DNA from: Aliagarivorans taiwanensis DSM 22990
GTDB lineage: Bacteria > Pseudomonadota > Gammaproteobacteria > Enterobacterales > Celerinatantimonadaceae
Reading direction: 5' to 3'
Length of the DNA: 64,000 nt
NCBI RefSeq assembly: GCF_000429505.1
Contig: NZ_AUBZ01000003.1
Span: 162,619 to 226,618, forward strand
In this document: piece after piece, positions 17,091-25,929 of the stretch
How the letters are laid out: every line of letters begins with the position of its first letter
Position numbering within the stretch: the stretch's first letter is position 1
Program-made: the position numbers and the translations under genes
Notes under the pieces: model-generated
Databases searched by the model: none
Told to the model about the DNA's origin: nothing
The model's input: only the letters and a program-made list of their open reading frames with translations

Positions 17091-18837
17091 GAGCACTCCT
17101 GAGGTTAGTCCACCCTTTCGCTTGTAGTTGTATATCTAAGCATAACAAGGTCCACAACAGCTCGCAGTCCTGCTTAGAATAGGGTGGAGTGAGCGGATCG
17201 CTAAGCCATCCCAGCTTACTAAGCTGCGCCACCGGGCCAGCCAGCGGACCGGCCAACCACTTGGCGAACGGTACGTCGAAGGCATACTTCTTGGCATAGA
17301 TCAGCTCGCGCGGCGCGTAGTCACAGGCCAGCTCACGCAGCAATGGCTTCACCGCAGTGGCATGGAGCCCCTTAAGGTTTTTCAGCACCGAGTAACCCGC
17401 CGGGCCAAATAGCTGCGGCGCACTCAACCGGGTCGATAACTCATACATCGCCTGATTACCAAAGGGGCTGAGGATCGCCACTCCAGCATGCTGGGCAGAG
17501 GCCTCTATCTCCACCATATGGTGATAGATGCCGATAAACAGCGACACCAACTGGCAGTGGTACAGGCAGTCCTGATGGGAGCTAGGCGCCGCGAAATCGA
17601 TACTGTTCCACAGCCCCGGCGCGGGCAGCCCCAGGTGCTCGCAGAGGGTTGTGTAGCGCTGCATATCGACGGTGAAGTAGATGCTTTGGTAGAGCTCGCT
17701 CAAATCTCGATTGCGCTGGCGCATCACCCGCTGATGCAGCGAGGGCGCCAATACCTTGAGCGGGCTAAGGCTCCATTGCGGTAGCTTTTGCAGCCACTGC
17801 TGCTGGGCATAACTTAACAACCGCTCCCGGGCGATATTGCTGCCAAACAGGCTGTCGGCATATTCGCCATAGACCACCAACTGGTGGTGTTTACCCACTT
17901 CTTCCAACAGTTGATCGAGCACCACCGAGCTGAAGTTGCGTAGCGGCAGGCCGAGCTGACCCACCATACGCCGCATGGTGGCATCAATGGCGTTGGCATC
18001 AAACTCCACCAGCACATGCTCCATACCGAGATGCTTGGCAAAGGCCTTGGCCCTCTCCAGCTCTGGGTTCTGCCCCTCCAGCCAATAGGGGGTATAGGCC
18101 ACTACCTTGTCGAACACTTGGGTTGCCAAGGCGCACAGCAGGAACGAGTCAACACCGCCACTGAGCAGCACCGCCGCCTCCGCGTACTGCTGCTTCGCCT
18201 GTTGGTATTGGGCCAGCACTTGGTCGCGGATCTGCTGCTTGAGTTGAAGGTCGCTAAACTGGGCACTGCGTGGAACATCCAAACAAGCCTGCAAGCCGGT
18301 GGCCTGCAGGCTCACCTGACTGGCCGAACGGATCGCAAAATAGCTATAAGCGGGCAGGCTTTTTAGCTGCTCAAACAGACTCAAGGATTCTGGGTGGGTG
18401 CGATAACGCAGGTACTCATCGAGCCCCCGGCTATCGATGGTGGCCAGATACTCCAGCCATGGGTCTTGCCAGTCGCTGCTGATAAACAAGCCGTCGCTAC
18501 GCTGCTGAAAATACAGCTTGGTGCTGTTGAACTGGTCGCGAAACACCCACAGCTGACCCTTGCCATCGGCGTAAGCCCCGCAAAAGTGTCCCAAACAGTG
18601 CTTGAGATAGTCTATGCCTTCGCGGCGCAGCCCCTCCAGCACCTGTGGCAAACTTTGGGCAATCGGCAGTTGGCTGAGGGCCAGCCACTCGCCGCTTTCG
18701 CCCTCGTTCTCACTAACTGGGTCACTGTGCAGAACATGCTCGGCAGCCACAATGACCGCCTCATCACCCAGCGAGCTAATCAGCGCTTGCGGGGCGAAAC
18801 CTTGTTCAGACTTAACCAGTGCGACACGAAACCCCAC
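17074..18837 (-). CDS. Asparagine synthase-like protein lacking the glutaminase cysteine
   Basis: This 587-residue protein has a class II amidotransferase-like N-terminal half and an asparagine-synthase C-terminal half. The pyrophosphate loop VLLSGGVDSFL is intact (about residue 222). In Asn synthases residue 2 is the nucleophilic Cys that hydrolyses glutamine. Here the mature start is MGFRV with no Cys, so glutamine use is unlikely. The usual GEGADELFGGY segment is also altered to YGEYADSLFG. The GTG at 18837 has AGGGGAAGG just upstream. XrtA loci often carry an amidotransferase of this family; this may be a diverged version that adenylates a carboxylate and uses ammonia or another amine. 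Confidence 0.8.
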   Translation of the reverse strand: MGFRVALVKSEQGFAPQALISSLGDEAVIVAAEHVLHSDPVSENEGESGEWLALSQLPIAQSLPQVLEGLRREGIDYLKHCLGHFCGAYADGKGQLWVFRDQFNSTKLYFQQRSDGLFISSDWQDPWLEYLATIDSRGLDEYLRYRTHPESLSLFEQLKSLPAYSYFAIRSASQVSLQATGLQACLDVPRSAQFSDLQLKQQIRDQVLAQYQQAKQQYAEAAVLLSGGVDSFLLCALATQVFDKVVAYTPYWLEGQNPELERAKAFAKHLGMEHVLVEFDANAIDATMRRMVGQLGLPLRNFSSVVLDQLLEEVGKHHQLVVYGEYADSLFGSNIARERLLSYAQQQWLQKLPQWSLSPLKVLAPSLHQRVMRQRNRDLSELYQSIYFTVDMQRYTTLCEHLGLPAPGLWNSIDFAAPSSHQDCLYHCQLVSLFIGIYHHMVEIEASAQHAGVAILSPFGNQAMYELSTRLSAPQLFGPAGYSVLKNLKGLHATAVKPLLRELACDYAPRELIYAKKYAFDVPFAKWLAGPLAGPVAQLSKLGWLSDPLTPPYSKQDCELLWTLLCLDIQLQAKGWTNLRSARDVKG

Positions 18838-18872
18838 AGCCTTCCCCTTGTTCGTCGACTCAGAAGCTGTAA

Positions 18873-19709
18873 CTAGCCCAGTATCGGATAGCCCAAGCGC
18901 TCCAACATGCCACCCGCCACCTCATTGATGGTAGCGATCTGCTCTGCTGAGAGCTTATCGATGCTTTGCTGGTTCATATTCTTCAGGCCTTCCTTGCGCT
19001 CGTGGATGGCAAACTCAGCTCCCTCGCTAAGGGTGGGGAAGGGATCAAGACCAACAAACGCAGCGATCTGATCGAGATGGTATTGCGGGTTCTCCATCAA
19101 ATCTTCGTATTTGACCAGCAGGAACTTATCCAGCTTCTCGGCGTACTCCAGCATCAGCTGATTACTGCGCGCCCACTGCCAGGCGGACTTCTCGATGGGC
19201 CAGCCTTCGACGATGGATTGTGGGTCGCCCTTGCGTGAGATCCCTTCGGCCACCGCGTAGCCATCGCGCACAATGCCCACAAAGTGCGGGTTCTCAAAGT
19301 GCTTGGCCAGCCACAGCATACGGGCGGTGTTCGGCGGCGATTTTTCTACCAGCACCGGCTTGCTGAGGTCGAGTCGCATGCCCCACTCTTTCTTGATGCG
19401 CAGTACATCCGGGCCCTCGTCGTTTTCATCCAAACAGAACACGTCTTCCCGGTCGACCCACATGCGGGGCACACCCATCTCATAATCTTTGGGAAACTGG
19501 TCGGTGATAAAGTGCCCTTCGGTGGGCAGCGCCGACATCTGCGGGTGGCGCCCCATGAGATCCGAGAGCAAGGTAGTGCCCGAGTTGTAGCAGCCCACCA
19601 GGAATAGCCACTTATCCGGCTTGGGGGTAGGCTTTAAGCCAATCTTCACTTCTCGCAGAATATTGCCGAGCGCTTCTCGCGAGACTTTGCGCAGGCGGGT
19701 TCCCTTCAT
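18873..19709 (-). CDS. Sulfotransferase family protein
   Basis: This ~278-residue protein has the 5'-phosphosulfate-binding loop LFLVGCYNSGTTLLSDLM near residue 38 and a 3'-phosphate-binding strand HFVGIVRDGYAVAEG near 145. These are typical of PAPS-dependent sulfotransferases, so it probably sulfates a sugar of the exopolysaccharide. The ATG at 19709 overlaps the upstream stop codon by one base (TGATG), and the longer TTG/GTG starts lack an advantage. It is co-directional with the second sulfotransferase and with the Asn-synthase-like gene 35 bases downstream. The exact acceptor is unknown. Confidence 0.87.
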   Translation of the reverse strand: MKGTRLRKVSREALGNILREVKIGLKPTPKPDKWLFLVGCYNSGTTLLSDLMGRHPQMSALPTEGHFITDQFPKDYEMGVPRMWVDREDVFCLDENDEGPDVLRIKKEWGMRLDLSKPVLVEKSPPNTARMLWLAKHFENPHFVGIVRDGYAVAEGISRKGDPQSIVEGWPIEKSAWQWARSNQLMLEYAEKLDKFLLVKYEDLMENPQYHLDQIAAFVGLDPFPTLSEGAEFAIHERKEGLKNMNQQSIDKLSAEQIATINEVAGGMLERLGYPILG

Positions 19710-20557
19710 CACAGCGCACAACCCTCCGGTGGTTGATAGTTAAACTTGTCGATAATAAAGGCCTCGCGTTTGGCCACCAGCGCTACCGACTCATCGTCGT
19801 AGTAATCGCTGGCGGAGCTGCGCGAAGAGATATTAGTTTTGGTGTTGACCATCTCAGCCAGCTGTTGCTGCTTTTGCTGATCCAGCTCCACCTCTGCCTT
19901 GTCCAAGGCTTGGTAGAAGTCGTCGCTAAGCTGCTCTTGGCGAATAAAGAAATCCACAAAGCCATGCTGCTCCCAAAGCTGTTGGAGCCCCGGCAAACTG
20001 GCATCAACGCCGGACTGATACATCTTCTGGTCGATGCTGCTAAAGAGCTTGAAGAAGCGGTAAGACATCAAGCCCGCCTCAGATGACAGAGCGCTAAAGC
20101 CGTAGCCCTCGCCCACATCCAAGGCCCGCTCTGGGTCGAACACTAACTTCAACCAGCGGCGAAAACCCTCCACATCACGCGAGTCGCTATAGACCTCGCG
20201 CCAGCGCTCCACCGGGATCGACAAATCGTGCCAAGCCTGCCGCGCGGTGTAGCCCCAGCTAAAGGCTGGCAGGCCCATTTCGTTGGGCAGTTGATGGCGA
20301 TAGTAGGGCCAATGCAGCTTACGGCCGGTTTGGGCATAAACGCTGCCCTTGGCATCGCAGCCATAGCCCCACAACGAGACATACCAGTCCCAGGGGTTAC
20401 GAATCGAGCCCAACACAAAGCGGCTTTGAAGATCAGCGGGAATACGATTGTGCTTACCGATTTGCTCTCCCTGCAAACAGTGGCGCAACAACTTCCCTAT
20501 ATGACTGCACGCGGTCTTATGCATCTCTGCATAAACCAAAGCATCCGAGACAAACAT
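19709..20557 (-). CDS. Sulfotransferase-like protein
   Basis: This ~282-residue protein begins with the strand-loop ALVYAEMHKTACSHIGKLL, equivalent to the 5'-PSB loop. FVLGSIRNPWDWYVSLWGY at about 55-73 is the 3'-phosphate-binding motif. The middle contains EGFRRWLKLVFD and the C-terminus is Gln-rich and charged. The ATG at 20557 is chosen because the first beta strand needs residues before MHKTA; its AGGA lies very close, and a TTG at 20575 is an alternative. It is coupled to the next sulfotransferase by TGATG. It is divergent from the sulfotransferase at 20634 across only 76 bases. Confidence 0.82.
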   Translation of the reverse strand: MFVSDALVYAEMHKTACSHIGKLLRHCLQGEQIGKHNRIPADLQSRFVLGSIRNPWDWYVSLWGYGCDAKGSVYAQTGRKLHWPYYRHQLPNEMGLPAFSWGYTARQAWHDLSIPVERWREVYSDSRDVEGFRRWLKLVFDPERALDVGEGYGFSALSSEAGLMSYRFFKLFSSIDQKMYQSGVDASLPGLQQLWEQHGFVDFFIRQEQLSDDFYQALDKAEVELDQQKQQQLAEMVNTKTNISSRSSASDYYDDESVALVAKREAFIIDKFNYQPPEGCAL

Positions 20558-20633
20558 TCCTTTTAAGTCCCACAATGAGAGTAGATAGCATCCGGCTGAT
20601 GGTGTAACTTAGCCCCTAAGGGACTTCAGGCTG

Positions 20634-21422
20634 ATGCAGATGTTGATAAGGGATTTATATCATCGTTGCTGTTCCAAGGAAACGCGCTTTTGGTTATTTA
20701 AACTGCGCAACCCGGAACATTTCAAAAAACTAAGACAGGTCGTCTACCCCTCTGATAAAGGGGACTTTTCTCTGGCACCGTTCGGTGAGAAGCAGAGTAT
20801 CTTCGTGCATATCACCAAATCGGCGGGCACATCGGTGGCGCTGTCGCTGTTTGGCAAACTGCCCTACCACTATCGCGCCTGGGAATACCGGGTGATCTTT
20901 GGTCGGCGGCGCTTTAATCAGTACTTCAAATTTGCCTTTGTGCGCAACCCTTGGGATCGCCTCTACTCGGCCTATAGCTATCTCAAGGGTGGCGGCTGGA
21001 ATGACGATGATCGCGCCTGGTCGCAGCAACATCTCGCCGACATCGACGATTTTGAGCAGTTTGTGCTGGAATGGCTCACCCCAGAGCGGCTCTATGCCCA
21101 TATCCATTTCTGGCCGCAAAGCGATTTTATCTGCGATAAGCACGGCAAGCCGCTGATCGACTACCTCGGCTACTTCGAAGAGATCCAGGACGATTTTCAG
21201 GTAATCGCGCAAAAGCTGGGTAGCGATGCCACCCTGGCCCATACCAACAAGTCCAAGCGCGCCGGTTATCAGCAGGTCTACAGCGAGGCCGCCAAGCAGA
21301 AGGTGGCTCAGCTCTACCAAGCAGACATCACCCACTTTGGTTATCGCTTCGACGGCCACCAGCGGATGCAGGTGGAAGCCGGGCAGTGGCAGCCTGCGCC
21401 TGCCGCGGCGGAGAACCCATAG
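20634..21422 (+). CDS. Sulfotransferase, family 2 type
   Basis: This ~262-residue protein has the PAPS-binding loop IFVHITKSAGTSVALSLFG at about residue 57 and FKFAFVRNPWDRLYSAYSYL at about 100, the classical RNPWDR signature of carbohydrate sulfotransferases. DYLGYFEEIQDDFQ and the C-terminal AGYQQVYSEAAKQKVAQLY also match the family. An AGG lies before the start, and ATG 20640 is equally possible. The stop TAG shares a base with the GTG of the next gene. The basic N-terminal segment has no clear membrane anchor. It probably modifies the same polysaccharide as the divergent pair. Confidence 0.88.
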   Translation: MQMLIRDLYHRCCSKETRFWLFKLRNPEHFKKLRQVVYPSDKGDFSLAPFGEKQSIFVHITKSAGTSVALSLFGKLPYHYRAWEYRVIFGRRRFNQYFKFAFVRNPWDRLYSAYSYLKGGGWNDDDRAWSQQHLADIDDFEQFVLEWLTPERLYAHIHFWPQSDFICDKHGKPLIDYLGYFEEIQDDFQVIAQKLGSDATLAHTNKSKRAGYQQVYSEAAKQKVAQLYQADITHFGYRFDGHQRMQVEAGQWQPAPAAAENP

Positions 21423-22552
21423 TGGCCCACAAGCCCGGGCTGTTACTGGTGGCCAACTGGGACTCCGATGTTGGCTACGCTTGGTGGCTGATCGAGGGCT
21501 TTTGGGCCAGCATCGCCAAGCAATATGCCACGCGCTATCAGGTGTATTTAGCCTTCCCCTCCATCAGCAAGTTGCCAAAGGTGATCGCAGAGGCGCCGAT
21601 TACCTGCATCGAGCAGGACTTTCATCGCGATGGCGATAGCAGCGTGTTGGAGCAATTGCGCTTTATCCGCCAGCACCGCATCCAGGCCATCTACTTCACC
21701 GATCAGGCCTTTGTCAGCCTGCGCTATCCGCTTTACCGGCTAGCAGGGGTGTGCCGGATCATCAACCACGATCACACCCCGGGCGAGCGCTGCAGCGCAC
21801 GCGGGCTCAAGCGCGTGATTAAGTCACTGCGCGTCGCCACACCGGGGATGGCGGTGGATATCGCCATCGCCACCACCGACTACATCCGCCAGCGCACCAT
21901 CAACACCGACTGCATGCCACCGGCGAAGTGCTTTGTGGCAAGCAATGGTATCGCCCAGCATGCGCCAGATCCCAGCCAAACCCGCCAGCAGTTGGGGCTA
22001 CCCGAGCAGGGCGATATCTTGGTGACCGCCGCGCGCGCTAACCACTACAAGGGCATAGATGTGGCCCTAGAGGTATTGGCCAAGCTCAAGCAGCTACGCC
22101 CCAAGCACAGCGTCTACTACCTGCTACTGGGCGATGGCCCACATCTCGAGGAGTTTCGCCAGCAAGCAGAAGCACTGGGGATTGGCGATCGGGTTATCTT
22201 TAAAGGCCGGGTGAGCGGGGTCGAGCACTACCTGCAGCATTGTAGCTTTGCTATTCACCCTTCCAAGGGCGAGGTGGGATACTGCCTGGCCATATTGGAG
22301 TACATGCAGGCCGGCTTAGCGGTGTTGGTGCCGAATAACCCCAGCGTGTGCGGCGCGACCAGCCATCAACAAGATGGTCATGTTTATGAAGGCGTCGACG
22401 ACGCGGCCGCGGCTTTGGCCAGTTATCTGGACGATCCGCAGCGGCGCCATGCGCATGGCATGGCCGCCAAGCACAATCAGGCCAGCAAGTTCGACCTGAC
22501 GCTTACCCACCAGAGCCTGCTAAGCGCGCTGCAAACCACCCTGCCAGTCTAG
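21422..22552 (+). CDS. Glycosyltransferase family 4 protein
   Basis: This ~376-residue GT-B fold enzyme has a C-terminal GT1/4 domain with VTAARANHYKGIDVALEVL, YYLLLGDGPHLEEF, VIFKGRVSGVEHYL and FAIHPSKGEVGYCLAILEYM, where the EX7E-type pattern is changed to GEVGYCLAILE. The start is GTG at 22422-equivalent position 21422, overlapping the sulfotransferase stop by one base, with GGAG eight bases upstream. The extra upstream reading frame from 21386 is not needed. Donor and acceptor sugars cannot be inferred. It is the last intact gene of the short plus-strand pair. Confidence 0.86.
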   Translation: MAHKPGLLLVANWDSDVGYAWWLIEGFWASIAKQYATRYQVYLAFPSISKLPKVIAEAPITCIEQDFHRDGDSSVLEQLRFIRQHRIQAIYFTDQAFVSLRYPLYRLAGVCRIINHDHTPGERCSARGLKRVIKSLRVATPGMAVDIAIATTDYIRQRTINTDCMPPAKCFVASNGIAQHAPDPSQTRQQLGLPEQGDILVTAARANHYKGIDVALEVLAKLKQLRPKHSVYYLLLGDGPHLEEFRQQAEALGIGDRVIFKGRVSGVEHYLQHCSFAIHPSKGEVGYCLAILEYMQAGLAVLVPNNPSVCGATSHQQDGHVYEGVDDAAAALASYLDDPQRRHAHGMAAKHNQASKFDLTLTHQSLLSALQTTLPV

Positions 22553-22567
22553 GGCGAGTATGACGCG

Positions 22568-22915
22568 CTAGTGAGCGAGCTCGGCCTTGACCGTCTCACA
22601 AAAATCGCTGTTGGCCTTGCGACATTCGCTCAGCGCATTCGGATAGGCGCGGGTTTCAACCTCCAGAATGCTCTGCAAATCGCTGGGGTTTTCAATCATT
22701 CCCACCGGATAGCACAGAGTCACCTAGCAGGATCTGGGCCAGTTCCAGTTTAATCAAGTTAACAATAAATGCGGTTAGCTCATGGGTGCTCAAACCCAGA
22801 CCCGACGATAGAAGCAGTCGAAGTAATCGATGGAGCAGCAGATCAAATCGCCAATATTGGTGGTCACTGAGTGTAAAACTCAGTATGGACTTATCTATCG
22901 GCTCCGTTCTGAGGG
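22568..22915 (-). pseudogene. Frameshifted remnant of an unrecognised protein gene
   Basis: On the minus strand the stretch reads as protein only if the frame shifts. EPIDKSILSFTLSD passes to TTNIGDLICCSIDYFDCFY, then to STHELTAFIVNLIKLELAQ, then to LCYPVGMIENPSDLQSILE, ending AELAH and a TAG at 22568. The pieces have coding-like composition and follow immediately after the GT8-like gene. At least two or three frame changes are needed, so it is probably a decayed 3' gene fragment. I do not recognise the family. Confidence 0.55.
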
Positions 22916-22924
22916 AGGGAAGGG

Positions 22925-23713
22925 TTAGAAGCGGTCGACCACATTTGCCATCCAGATGTTATCTCTTAGCAGGCGGTGTAACCAAGGCCGACGCAAAATC
23001 CAGGCCTCGTTACGCATCTGGCGGAGACGATTACCACGGCGATGCGGGCGCAGCCGCACATAGTGATAGAAATGGCTTTGGTAGCGATGTGACTGATGGT
23101 TAAACGCCGGGGTATGGTTGAAGTCTTTCTTAAAGTCATACACCTCGAAGCCATTGGCCTGCACAAAGTAGTTGAACAGCGACTGATCGGAGAACACCCG
23201 AAACTGTTCTTGATTGCGGTCGGTGGTGACATCGAACCACTGCTGAGCTACCTCAAGCGCTTGGTCAAACACGCATTTATGTTGCTTGGAGAACAGCAGG
23301 CTGCCGCTGTTGAAATAGCCCTCTTGCCACTGCGCTTCGCCAAACATTTGCTGAGTCAGGCGGATATCGTTTTGGAACCAGCCATTAGCCACCGCCGGTG
23401 CGTACTCCGGCTCGAGGGTGTCTACCATAGTAGCACCGACTTTATCGGCGGGCACCAGCTCGAAGATGTTAGGCGCATCGGGGGAGATCAGGATATCGGT
23501 ATCAACATACAACATGCGATCATAGTTGCTCAACAACTCACCCAAAAGCAGCTTGCTAAAGCCCGGCCAAAGTCCCTTTAATGCCGCTCGACTAAGTACA
23601 AAGAAATCAGCACCGCAAGCCTCCGCATAGCGACGAGCCCAAGGATGCGAGACATCAGCCCAAGCTTGACCCGCTTCACCAATTGCGACTGTTGCGACTA
23701 CCCGTTTTTCCAT
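22925..23713 (-). CDS. Glycosyltransferase, GT8-like
   Basis: This is a 262-residue GT-A fold protein. The DxD metal motif is clear in RMLYVDTDILISPDAPNIF near residue 95. The acceptor-side segment YFNSGSLLFSKQH and DQSLFNYFVQANGF also match GT8-type (glycogenin/galactosyltransferase-like) enzymes. The start ATG at 23713 has AAGGA nine bases upstream. The C-terminus is very basic and aromatic (YVRLRPHRRGNRLRQ), suitable for membrane association. It is separated from the next upstream gene by 82 bases and followed by a decayed gene fragment. Confidence 0.8.
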   Translation of the reverse strand: MEKRVVATVAIGEAGQAWADVSHPWARRYAEACGADFFVLSRAALKGLWPGFSKLLLGELLSNYDRMLYVDTDILISPDAPNIFELVPADKVGATMVDTLEPEYAPAVANGWFQNDIRLTQQMFGEAQWQEGYFNSGSLLFSKQHKCVFDQALEVAQQWFDVTTDRNQEQFRVFSDQSLFNYFVQANGFEVYDFKKDFNHTPAFNHQSHRYQSHFYHYVRLRPHRRGNRLRQMRNEAWILRRPWLHRLLRDNIWMANVVDRF

Positions 23714-23795
23714 AATGCAATCCTTAGCATGTTATCTGCACACTCTGAAGCCGCACCAACTTGCGTTCTGTTGATGAGCGGCTCACCCCTCAGTG

Positions 23796-24458
23796 TCACT
23801 TAATTGTGGGCATCGTATACCCCAATAACTCTACATCTTTTTGGTATAGCTCGGCCACACGTTCCAGCACAGCCGGATCTTGGTAGTATCCTTCAACAGC
23901 GACCCGCTCACTCTGATTTCTAACCGTTAACACACCTCCAAAACCTAGCTTGTTACATAGTTGAGGGTACTGCTCAGCTAGGCTCTCCTGATAGTAGATA
24001 TCATCCACCATCAACTGATCCTGTTCGTTAAATATGAAACTATGTTGAGGGCGAAACATACTGTGACAATGCATCCTAGCCGGCGTCATGTAATCCATAA
24101 CAAAGGCTTCGAAATCGATCTGTTCGAGAGTTTGTCTGAAATGCGCATCAGCGTGGCCATTGCCCCCTTGCTTCAAGTAGCTGTAGATCGACACCATCCG
24201 ATCCCAAGGATTACGAACGATGCTGAATTTATAGAAGTCCTGAAAATGGGCCTTGTTGGCATTGCGATAGACGTAGTAAGGCAAGTGAATCCTCCGGGAT
24301 TCACGATCCCCCAGTGCATGCAACACCGCCGTACCGGCATTCTTAGGGATGTGTATAAATAGATAACGATTCTCAACTTGATGATGCTTGTACGGATAAG
24401 GCCTAAAGCGGTCCACCAACCATTCTTTTATCTTGCCCTTTACAGCAACTCTCATCAT
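23796..24458 (-). CDS. Sulfotransferase, family 2 type
   Basis: This ~220-residue protein carries LFIHIPKNAGTAVLHALG at about residue 34, a textbook PAPS-binding loop, and FSIVRNPWDRMVSIYSYL at about 78, the 3'-phosphate-binding motif. The end of the protein (DPAVLERVAELYQKDVELLGY) is also typical. The ATG at 24458 follows the flippase stop by only a few bases; TTG 24461 and ATG 24455 are alternatives. Composition here is more A+T-rich than surrounding genes, shared with most of the flippase gene. It is the fourth sulfotransferase of the locus. Confidence 0.88.
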   Translation of the reverse strand: MMRVAVKGKIKEWLVDRFRPYPYKHHQVENRYLFIHIPKNAGTAVLHALGDRESRRIHLPYYVYRNANKAHFQDFYKFSIVRNPWDRMVSIYSYLKQGGNGHADAHFRQTLEQIDFEAFVMDYMTPARMHCHSMFRPQHSFIFNEQDQLMVDDIYYQESLAEQYPQLCNKLGFGGVLTVRNQSERVAVEGYYQDPAVLERVAELYQKDVELLGYTMPTIK

Positions 24459-24462
24459 CAAC

Positions 24463-25929
24463 CTATCCCTGCTTTGCCGCCGCGCGCATTTTTAAACGAC
24501 TAACGACCATTTTAACTCCGCTTATTCCATATTTACTGAACAATATGGCACCGCCAGCTACCAGACCGCAAAGAAATAGCAATGCTTTGGCAAGCAAACT
24601 CTGCCAGCTTAATGCCTGAGGAATAAAGACATAATCGACCAACACTGCCAATATCAAAACAGCTAACAGCGCTAAAGCGATATTCAGCGATATCCCCATA
24701 TCTGAATATTTCCGCGAAAGATGGTAATTGATGATAAACATAATTATTTGACTCAAGCACATTGCCATGCAAGCCCCGATAAACCCGTAGCGTGGGATCA
24801 AGACTACAAATCCCACGGTTGCAATCGCGGCGAAGGCATATCGGAGCTTAGCGATAACCGCCGTCTTCTCTTTGACTAGATAAGCCGTGTTGAAAAACAT
24901 GCTCACCTGCCCCACTAACCTTCCAACAGTCATAATTGCAATACCACTAGCTGCAGCATGGAATGCAGGGGCCGACATCAATTGAATAACAGGATCGGAG
25001 AACAAGCAGATTCCCAGAGCAAACATAATCAAGGTGAACGAGATCAAATTGAACACATGAGGATAAACATCCCGCCCCTGATTGGTTTTGTATACTCTAA
25101 AACGTTCTGTTTGCCACCACTGTGAAAATGGCGTCCACACAAATGGGGTTAATAGGCTGGCAAACTTAATCACAATAGCAAACAGGCCTACCTCATCTAG
25201 CCCAGCATACAAACGCACAAAGTAACGATTAGCGCTGCTTATGTACAAGCCAGCTAAACCGGTCAGCCAAAGCGGCCAACAAAACGCAAATAGTCTAGCA
25301 ATAAGGGGAGACTCAATACCCCACCCCACCTTAGTAAGAATCACGCCAGCAAAGACTAGCGCAAACAGGCCTGAAACGAGCACTTGGGCATAAACGACAC
25401 CTTCAACTCCCATGCGCAAATACACGACAAAGTAGATATTTGTGGCTAACTGAAACACCAACTTAAGCAGCGAGACAGTAATAAAGCTCCATGCCCGGTC
25501 GAGCAATCGTAAGTAAGTCAGCCCATAAGCTTCCACACCGCTGGTTATCAGTAGCAAGCTATACCACTTGAAATACAGCTCAAAGCTAGAGTCACCAAGC
25601 ACCGCCTGGGAAAGTTGCGCACTGAGCGAAAAAAACAACATCGCCGATAGCGAACTGATAAAGAGGGTGAATAGAAAAGATGACGAGAGAACCAGCCGCC
25701 TTTTAGAGTCATTATCCCGTTCAAAATAAAACTTAGGAACGGCTTGGGCAAAACGCCCGCCCAGCGCGGTTTCGAAGATACTCAGGCTGATCGCCAACAG
25801 ACCAATCACACCATAATCGGCCGGGGTGAGCACCGAGGTGTAGATCGGCAGCATGATAAAGCCCACCAGCTGGCGCAGCACGCTCCCGATAAAGTAAACC
25901 GGTAGGCTTTTTACATTGGCCTGTTTCAT
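24463..25929 (-). CDS. Oligosaccharide flippase (Wzx/MOP family)
   Basis: This 488-residue integral membrane protein has about 12-14 hydrophobic helices. The N-terminus YFIGSVLRQLVGFIMLPIYT is characteristic of polysaccharide transporter PST/Wzx proteins that flip lipid-linked repeat units to the periplasm. The ATG overlaps the upstream gene by four bases (ATGA). Roughly the first 60 codons are G+C-rich like the locus, and from about 25750 downward the gene becomes A+T-richer. This suggests a recombination junction within the gene. No Wzy-type polymerase adjoins it; the O-antigen-ligase-like protein at 39.6-41 kb is the nearest candidate. Confidence 0.88.
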   Translation of the reverse strand: MKQANVKSLPVYFIGSVLRQLVGFIMLPIYTSVLTPADYGVIGLLAISLSIFETALGGRFAQAVPKFYFERDNDSKRRLVLSSSFLFTLFISSLSAMLFFSLSAQLSQAVLGDSSFELYFKWYSLLLITSGVEAYGLTYLRLLDRAWSFITVSLLKLVFQLATNIYFVVYLRMGVEGVVYAQVLVSGLFALVFAGVILTKVGWGIESPLIARLFAFCWPLWLTGLAGLYISSANRYFVRLYAGLDEVGLFAIVIKFASLLTPFVWTPFSQWWQTERFRVYKTNQGRDVYPHVFNLISFTLIMFALGICLFSDPVIQLMSAPAFHAAASGIAIMTVGRLVGQVSMFFNTAYLVKEKTAVIAKLRYAFAAIATVGFVVLIPRYGFIGACMAMCLSQIIMFIINYHLSRKYSDMGISLNIALALLAVLILAVLVDYVFIPQALSWQSLLAKALLFLCGLVAGGAILFSKYGISGVKMVVSRLKMRAAAKQG

